Assembly (NCBI GenBank): GCA_021774995.1
Contig: JAJFIM010000423.1
Span: forward strand, 1-5,597
DNA length: 5,597 bases
Reading direction: 5' to 3'
Source of the DNA: Alphaproteobacteria bacterium
GTDB taxonomy: Bacteria > Pseudomonadota > Alphaproteobacteria > SMXP01
Notes under the pieces: model-generated
What the model was told of the DNA's origin: nothing
What the model saw: the letters and a program-made list of their open reading frames with translations, nothing else
The model's database searches: none
Translations under genes and position numbers: made by a program
In this document: piece after piece, positions 1 through 3,888 of the stretch
Numbering within the stretch: the stretch's first letter is position 1
How the letters are laid out: every line of letters starts with the position of its first letter

Positions 1-2
1 CC

Positions 3-155
3 GTCGTTGAAAAACTAAAAAAAGAAAACCCACAAGGCGCTGTGGTGATTCAGGCTGATAAAAGATCACATTCGGGCATTGTCGTTGATATCATGGATCA
101 ATTGAATTCTATCGGTGTGCCCAGCGTCCATATTGCGGCTGAAAAGGATAAATAA
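3..155 (+). CDS. exbD: ExbD/TolR-family biopolymer transport protein, C-terminal fragment
   Basis: Only the last 50 codons are present; the gene runs off the left edge, so its start and its single N-terminal membrane helix cannot be seen. The visible part reads VVEKLKKENPQGAVVIQADK, followed by a segment with SHSGIVVDIMDQLNSIGV and the ending SVHIAAEKDK. The pattern of a helix, a VVIQADK strand, a G(I/L)VVD(I/V)MD helix and a closing S(V/I).IA.E strand is typical of the periplasmic domain of ExbD/TolR proteins. In the family, ExbD and ExbB form the proton-driven inner-membrane motor that energises TonB. The stop (153-155) is 2 bases before the ATG of the tonB gene, and the tonB ribosome-binding site lies inside the last codons of this gene, so the two are almost certainly co-transcribed and translationally linked. 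ExbD is favoured over TolR because tonB follows rather than tolA/tolB. Confidence 0.88.
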   Translation, partial: VVEKLKKENPQGAVVIQADKRSHSGIVVDIMDQLNSIGVPSVHIAAEKDK

Positions 156-157
156 AC

Positions 158-760
158 ATGGCGCGATTCATTCTCGGATTACCTTTTGCCGGGGCCATCA
201 CCATCGCATTGTTTCTGTTGATGCGGTATCTCGTATTACCGGGCGATGGCGAGGTTGAGAAAGGCGAGGAGGGACAGAAAATCAATATCACCCGGCCTGA
301 GCGTGATGAGAACTCAGAGGCGCGTGATCGTAATAAGCCCGACCGCCCTCAAAAGCAGAGCAAACCTCCTCCTCCGCCCCCCATGCAGATGGACAAAAAC
401 GTCAAGCCGATGAGCAACACGATGTCCATGTCCATGCCGGATTTCAATTCTGATCTAAATCTGTCGGCTCTGGGCGCGCCCAGTGATCGGACGGCGACGC
501 CGCTCGTGCGCATTCCCCCGCAATATCCGCAACGCGCCGCGTCGCGCGGCACTGAAGGCTGGGTGCTGGTGGAGTTCACCATCACGCCCGCGGGAACTGT
601 CTCGGATGCAGTGGTGATCGATTCCGATCCGGCAAATATTTTCAACCGGTCTGCCTTGCGCGCCATTGCAAAATGGAAATACAGGCCCAAGATCGTTGAT
701 CAAAAGCCTGTGGCTCAATACGGGATGCAGCAATTGATTTCATATGAGTTGGAAAAATAG
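158..760 (+). CDS. tonB: TonB-family energy transducer, copy 1 (200 aa)
   Basis: TonB couples the ExbB-ExbD proton motor to outer-membrane TonB-dependent transporters. Residues about 4-27 are the single membrane anchor (FILGLPFAGAITIALFLLM and following), with almost no cytoplasmic tail. Residues 28-108 are a charged, then proline-rich, periplasm-spanning linker with six consecutive prolines at 70-75 and a methionine-rich patch at 85-93. Residues 109-200 are the TonB C-terminal domain: PQYPQRA (the QYP that meets the TonB box of transporters in the family), GWVLVEFTITPAGTV, the FNRSALRAIAKWKYRP helix and a closing strand ending QLISYELEK. The ATG at 158 is chosen because AAAAGGA lies 9 bases upstream, inside the exbD end. 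The Ser/His pair of the E. coli TonB anchor is not visible, and the short N-terminus and anchor resemble TonB2-type proteins. Next to exbD, this is the copy most likely to be the standard partner of the motor. Confidence 0.93.
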   Translation: MARFILGLPFAGAITIALFLLMRYLVLPGDGEVEKGEEGQKINITRPERDENSEARDRNKPDRPQKQSKPPPPPPMQMDKNVKPMSNTMSMSMPDFNSDLNLSALGAPSDRTATPLVRIPPQYPQRAASRGTEGWVLVEFTITPAGTVSDAVVIDSDPANIFNRSALRAIAKWKYRPKIVDQKPVAQYGMQQLISYELEK

Positions 761-787
761 TTGCAGGTGAACCAAGCAGTGACGACG

Positions 788-827
788 AGCGCCAAGCTTG
801 GATAATTATTGTGCATAAAATGGCGCT
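788..827. repeat. Inverted repeat in the tonB-TPR gap
   Basis: In the 126-base gap between tonB copy 1 and the TPR gene, AGCGCCA (788-794) and TGGCGCT (821-827) are perfect 7-base inverted arms around a 26-base A+T-rich loop. The left arm overlaps a separate 10-base palindrome, CCAAGCTTGG (792-801). There is no T-tract after the right arm, so it does not look like a terminator. It could fold in the mRNA as a stabilising or processing site, or be chance. I found no convincing promoter in this gap. Confidence 0.35.
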
Positions 828-875
828 GGAACTAAAAGTGAAAGAAGGGGCGGGGATCTAAGATCTTGAACCTCT

Positions 876-880
876 GGAGG
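876..880 (+). promoter_or_regulatory. Ribosome-binding site that sets the TPR protein start
   Basis: GGAGG at 876-880 is followed by 6 bases and then the ATG at 887. An in-frame TTG at 866 would add 7 residues but would place this strong Shine-Dalgarno sequence inside the coding region and has no comparable site of its own. The ATG is therefore the better start. Confidence 0.8.
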
Positions 881-886
881 AAACGA

Positions 887-2323
887 ATGTCTTCTCAAGT
901 GATATTATCTCGAATAGGGACCGGGTCCAGACTGCTTCGGCGCGTGGCGTTGGTTTGTTTTGTCGGCGCGGGCGTGCTGGCGGCGCCTCTTGCATCCGGA
1001 GATAATGTTTTCAGCGCCGCCTATGCGCAGAAAAAGCAAAAACCAAAAGCAAAACGCACGGAAACTCTGTCCAAACCCGCTTACGAAATTATCATCAAAG
1101 CGCAGGAAGCTTTGCAGGCCGAAATGGATTCTGTGGCGCTGGCGGAAGTCAACAAAATCCTTTCCAATTGCGCAAAATACAAACCCTATGATTGCGCCGT
1201 CGCCCATCAGACGCGCGGCTATGTCTACGCCAATCAGGATAATTACCGCGCCTCGGCGCAGGAATTTGAAGCGGCCCTCTCATCGGGCACGCTGGCGGAT
1301 TACACAGCGCTCGATCTGCGGTACAATCTGGCGCAGCTTTATCTCGGTATGGAGCAATACAACAAGGCGATACAGAGCCTTGAGATTTGGTTCCGGCAAG
1401 CGGAAAACCCTGGCGCGGAGGCCTTGTTTTTAGCGGCTCAGGCCTACGCTTTGGTGGAGCGCTTGACCGAAGCTCTGTCTTATGCCGAACGGGGCATGGC
1501 CAAGGCCCTGGAGCCGCGAGAGAATTGGTATCGATTGACGCTGGCGATCTATCTGGAGCTTGAAAGATTCACGCCGGCTCTTCCGCTTCTTGAAAAGATG
1601 GTGGCTAATTGGCCGACCAAGAAGGAATATTTCTCGCAATTGGGCGCGCTCTATCAGGAAAAGGATCGCCACAAAGATTCCTTCGCCATGCTGGCGCTTG
1701 CCTATGACAATAATCTTTTGACTAAGAGCGATGAGTTTGTGCGCCTGGCGCAGCTATACCGTTTTTATGATTATCCGTATAAGGCGGCAAAAATCCTGCA
1801 GAAGGAAATAAGCGCCGGGCGGATCAAGAAAACGAAAAAGAACTATGAAGAACTTGGTATGGCTTGGCTTCAGGCGCGTGAGCATAAAAAGGCCCTTGGT
1901 CCGCTTAAAATAGCTGGTGATAAATCAAAAGATGGCGATATAAATCTGCTGCTTTGCCAGACCTATTTTCAGGATGAGAAATATAATGAGGCTGCCAAAA
2001 ACTGCCAAAAAGCAGTCAATAAAGGCGGTCTGAAGAGTAACGGCGGCACCGCCTATCAATTGCTGGGTATTGCCCTCGATAATCAAGACAAAAAGACCGA
2101 AGCGGTCAAAGCGTTTGAGCGCTGCCTTGATTGGGAATCCACTGAAAGAGATTGCCGTCGCTGGGTGCGTCATGTGAATCAGAAAATTGATTATGAACGC
2201 AAGGAAATCGAACGCCAGGAAGCAGCGGAGGCTGCGGCTAAATTACGCGCCGAGCAACAGGATGAAGAGATCAATCGCGTGCTGCAGCAAAGCGATGAAT
2301 TTGGCGAAACGATTGATCAGTAA
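887..2323 (+). CDS. Periplasmic TPR-repeat protein of the TonB cluster (478 aa)
   Basis: Start is the ATG at 887. Residues 1-47 look like a Sec signal peptide: basic LSRIGTGSRLLRR, hydrophobic VALVCFVGAGVLAAPLA, and a likely cleavage after AYA at 45-47, giving a soluble periplasmic protein with a lysine-rich start. Most of the rest is helical repeat of TPR type, clearest at about 104-133, 145-170, 178-207, 245-275, 320-345, 352-380 and 389-415. The tail (about 432-465) is rich in Glu, Arg and Ala and looks like a coiled coil. Six cysteines in the mature protein fall as three close pairs (95/103, 357/373, 413/423), which would allow disulfides in the periplasm. A TPR protein after tonB is a recurring feature of TonB2-type clusters, where it is thought to assist the TonB complex; its biochemical role here cannot be read from sequence. 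It probably belongs to the exbD-tonB operon, since no terminator is seen before it and one follows its stop. Confidence 0.88.
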   Translation: MSSQVILSRIGTGSRLLRRVALVCFVGAGVLAAPLASGDNVFSAAYAQKKQKPKAKRTETLSKPAYEIIIKAQEALQAEMDSVALAEVNKILSNCAKYKPYDCAVAHQTRGYVYANQDNYRASAQEFEAALSSGTLADYTALDLRYNLAQLYLGMEQYNKAIQSLEIWFRQAENPGAEALFLAAQAYALVERLTEALSYAERGMAKALEPRENWYRLTLAIYLELERFTPALPLLEKMVANWPTKKEYFSQLGALYQEKDRHKDSFAMLALAYDNNLLTKSDEFVRLAQLYRFYDYPYKAAKILQKEISAGRIKKTKKNYEELGMAWLQAREHKKALGPLKIAGDKSKDGDINLLLCQTYFQDEKYNEAAKNCQKAVNKGGLKSNGGTAYQLLGIALDNQDKKTEAVKAFERCLDWESTERDCRRWVRHVNQKIDYERKEIERQEAAEAAAKLRAEQQDEEINRVLQQSDEFGETIDQ

Positions 2324-2352
2324 ATAACTGATCTCATTTAGACGAGATTTTT

Positions 2353-2385
2353 AAGGCGGGAGTTCATAAGGGCTCCCGCCTTTTT
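2353..2385 (+). terminator. Rho-independent terminator after the TPR gene
   Basis: AAGGCGGGAG (2353-2362) pairs perfectly with CTCCCGCCTT (2373-2382) around a 10-base loop, and T residues run through 2385. It lies 30 bases past the TPR stop. A weaker upstream hairpin, ATCTC (2331-2335) with GAGAT (2344-2348) followed by five T residues through 2352, may act as a first pause. It separates the exbD-tonB-TPR unit from the next two genes. Confidence 0.9.
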
Positions 2386-2433
2386 ATGTGCGCGCGTAGC
2401 CCCGCGTGAATCTGAACGCAGTGCAATTATTGG

Positions 2434-2462
2434 TTGAGAAATTTCCGAACCCGGACTATACT
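2434..2462 (+). promoter_or_regulatory. Sigma70-like promoter for the two extra tonB genes
   Basis: TTGAGA (2434-2439) and TATACT (2457-2462) match the -35 and -10 consensus at five of six positions each and are separated by exactly 17 bases. Initiation would fall near 2469, about 50 bases before the ATG of tonB copy 2. The position just after a terminator supports an independent transcript. I did not recognise a Fur-box palindrome around it. Confidence 0.7.
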
Positions 2463-2491
2463 AAAGGGAGTACTGAGATCTGATGCGTTGA

Positions 2492-2510
2492 CCTTTTTTC
2501 CAAAAAGGAG
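2492..2510 (+). promoter_or_regulatory. Leader hairpin overlapping the ribosome-binding site of tonB copy 2
   Basis: CCTTTTT (2492-2498) can pair with AAAAAGG (2502-2508) around the 3-base loop TCC. The right arm contains most of the Shine-Dalgarno AAGGAG (2505-2510), which is 7 bases before the ATG at 2518. A weak, mostly A-U stem over the ribosome-binding site could limit translation or make it temperature dependent. The Shine-Dalgarno sequence itself decides the start at 2518. The pairing is plain in the sequence; any control function is inference. Confidence 0.45.
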
Positions 2511-2517
2511 AGACCTA

Positions 2518-3126
2518 ATGTTTTCACTACGTACCCTTTTGGGCCTGCCGATTGCCGCGGCGATTACCATTGCCCTCTTTTCCCTGATGCAATATCTCGT
2601 CACCGCCGAAGAGCCTGTTATTGATGAAGCGGCGGACACGGGTGAAATAACCCTGACCCGTGAAATACGCGACGAAGAACCGAAACTTGATGACTGGAAA
2701 CCAATACCGCCAGTCAAGGAGACCCCGCCGCCCGTAACGCCGATAGATATCTCAATCGATATTTCGGATATTAAAACAGGGGACGGTCCCATGATCGATA
2801 TTGGGCCGCAAGGAGAGGTTATCTTCGTACCGCCACCCAATCGAACGGCAACGCCGCTCGTGCGCATTCCTCCGCAATATCCTCAGCGCGCCGCCACCAA
2901 AGGCGTTGAGGGCTGGGTGCTCGTCGGTTTTGATATCACACCGGCCGGGAGAGTTGAGAACGCCGTCGTGGTCGATGCCGATCCGGCTGCGATATTTAAC
3001 CGCTCCGCTTTGCGCGCCATCGCCAAGTGGAAATACAAGCCGAAAATGGTCGATGGAAAACCCGTCGCGCAATACGGAATGCAACAGCTCATCTCCTACG
3101 AGCTGGAAAAAGTGGCGCAGCAGTAG
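2518..3126 (+). CDS. tonB: TonB-family energy transducer, copy 2 (202 aa)
   Basis: This is a second complete TonB. Residues 2-28 form the anchor (SLRTLLGLPIAAAITIALFS and following), clearly related to copy 1. The linker, residues 29-105, is acidic and differs from copy 1: it has short proline groups (IPPVKETPPPVTP) and a DISIDISDI stretch. The C-terminal TonB domain begins near residue 108 (NRTATPLVRIPPQYPQRA) and matches copy 1 at about 76 of 91 positions by hand alignment, keeping QYP, GWVLV, AIAKWKY and VAQYGMQQLISYELEK. It ends with an extra VAQQ. The ATG at 2518 is preceded by AAGGAG; a TTG further upstream in frame overlaps the promoter and is unlikely to be used. Copy 3 follows after 40 bases, so the two are probably one operon. 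The intact domain suggests a working TonB that could share the ExbB-ExbD motor while using a different linker. Confidence 0.92.
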   Translation: MFSLRTLLGLPIAAAITIALFSLMQYLVTAEEPVIDEAADTGEITLTREIRDEEPKLDDWKPIPPVKETPPPVTPIDISIDISDIKTGDGPMIDIGPQGEVIFVPPPNRTATPLVRIPPQYPQRAATKGVEGWVLVGFDITPAGRVENAVVVDADPAAIFNRSALRAIAKWKYKPKMVDGKPVAQYGMQQLISYELEKVAQQ

Positions 3127-3153
3127 TTATTGGTAGCGGAAATAATTCTTGTT

Positions 3154-3157
3154 GAGG
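3154..3157 (+). promoter_or_regulatory. Ribosome-binding site that sets the start of tonB copy 3
   Basis: GAGG (3154-3157, within TTGAGGAAAG) lies 9 bases before the ATG at 3167. An earlier in-frame TTG at 3149 overlaps this site. The ATG also puts the protein start level with copy 2 (MLSLRSLLGL against MFSLRTLLGL). Confidence 0.7.
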
Positions 3158-3166
3158 AAAGCTCTA

Positions 3167-3769
3167 ATGCTGTCTTTACGCTCCCTTTTGGGCCTGCCTA
3201 TTGCCGCAGCGATCACCGTGGCTCTGTTTGTTCTGATGCAACACCTCATCCTCAATGAGGGCTCTATTATTGGGGACGGGGTGGATGCAGAAATAATTTT
3301 TCCTACTTACATAATAAGCGATTATGTGCCTGAGATTATTTCTGATTTCTGGCCAACTAGTCTTTTCAGACCTCTTATAAAAACACCTCTACCCGTGCCG
3401 TCGATGGATAGTGCAATAGATATTTTTAGTATTAGAGCGGGAAATGTACCTATTATAGATATCGCTTCGATTAATGAGAAATTCATCTTCATTCCGCCTT
3501 ATGATCTTGCAACGATGCGGCTGGGGCGCAATTCTCAACGTACTCCACCATCTACTCTACCTCTCCCCGTATACAAGGGCTGGGTGTTGTTGGAGTTTGA
3601 TATCTCACCGACCGGCGTCGTTGAGAACGCTATTGTTGTGGATTCTGGTCCAGACGCCAAGTTTGATCACTCAGCTTTGAATGCCATTTCGAAGTGGAAA
3701 TACAAGCCGAAAGTGATTGATGGTAAGCCGGTCGCGCAATACGGTATGCAGCAACTCATCACTTATTAA
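3167..3769 (+). CDS. Divergent TonB-like paralog, copy 3 (200 aa)
   Basis: The anchor (residues 2-28, SLRSLLGLPIAAAITVALFV and following) is nearly that of copy 2. From GWVLLEF at residue 138 to the end, about 46 of 63 positions match copy 2, including SKWKYKPK and DGKPVAQYGMQQLI. Between them the protein has changed: the linker (29-111) has become rich in Ile, Phe and other hydrophobic residues with few charges, and the IPPQYPQRA motif of copies 1 and 2 is replaced by a segment with NSQRTPPSTLPLP, so the QYP that normally meets the transporter is gone. The protein stops at LITY, without the ELEK tail of the others. The DNA of the linker (about 3290-3490) is noticeably richer in A+T than in copy 2. 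The frame is open and a ribosome-binding site is present. It may be a specialised or inhibitory TonB, or a copy in early decay; the sequence alone does not decide. Confidence 0.8.
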   Translation: MLSLRSLLGLPIAAAITVALFVLMQHLILNEGSIIGDGVDAEIIFPTYIISDYVPEIISDFWPTSLFRPLIKTPLPVPSMDSAIDIFSIRAGNVPIIDIASINEKFIFIPPYDLATMRLGRNSQRTPPSTLPLPVYKGWVLLEFDISPTGVVENAIVVDSGPDAKFDHSALNAISKWKYKPKVIDGKPVAQYGMQQLITY

Positions 3770-3816
3770 AAGCGACTTTGTGACTAGGGAATTCAAGATT
3801 GTGTCGCTATAGATGG

Positions 3817-3839
3817 ATTTCGCGCTTAAAGCGCGGAAT
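3817..3839. repeat. REP-like extragenic palindrome
   Basis: ATTTCGCGC (3817-3825) pairs with GCGCGGAAT (3831-3839) over 9 positions, one of them a G-T wobble, with loop TTAAA. On the - strand it reads TGTCATTCCGCGC, then the loop, then GCGCGAAATCCA, which has the form of the widespread TGTCATTCC...GGAATCCA dispersed repeats of proteobacterial genomes. It sits between two convergent genes, the usual place for such elements. With only one copy in the window, the assignment rests on its form. It may also serve as a transcription barrier, but no T-tract follows it directly on either strand. Confidence 0.5.
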
Positions 3840-3865
3840 GACAGAATATTATGTCACCTCTTTTT
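3839..3865 (+). other. Imperfect palindrome and T-run, possible weak terminator
   Basis: TGACAGAAT (3839-3847) and ATTATGTCA (3848-3856) form an 18-base palindrome with one mismatched pair; CACCTC and then a T-run to 3865 follow. It could help end the transcript of tonB copy 3, but the stem is A-T rich and the spacing to the T-run is poor. The rest of the convergent region 3770-3888 contains nothing else I can support. Confidence 0.25.
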
Positions 3866-3888
3866 CGCGCCCCGGCAAGTGACCCCCA

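Noticed and set aside
801..806. GATAAT as a -10 box of a promoter for the TPR gene
   Set aside because: No acceptable -35 sequence at 16-18 bases upstream; the best candidates are poorly matched or wrongly spaced.
866..886. Upstream TTG start for the TPR protein adding 7 residues
   Set aside because: The GGAGG ribosome-binding site lies inside this stretch and is well spaced for the ATG at 887, which also gives a normal signal peptide.
2434..2517. N-terminal extension of tonB copy 2 from a TTG at 2434
   Set aside because: The extension overlaps the promoter -35 and -10 and the leader hairpin, has no homology with the other copies, and a strong ribosome-binding site serves the ATG at 2518.
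3520..3590. A frameshift in tonB copy 3 explaining the lost QYP motif
   Set aside because: Aligned by eye with copy 2, the segment differs by whole-codon gain and loss and many substitutions; the original frame is kept on both sides and no alternative frame restores the motif.
3771..3808. Inverted repeat AGCGAC / GTCGCT downstream of tonB copy 3 as a terminator
   Set aside because: Only 6 bases per arm with a 26-base loop and no T-run after it; likely chance.
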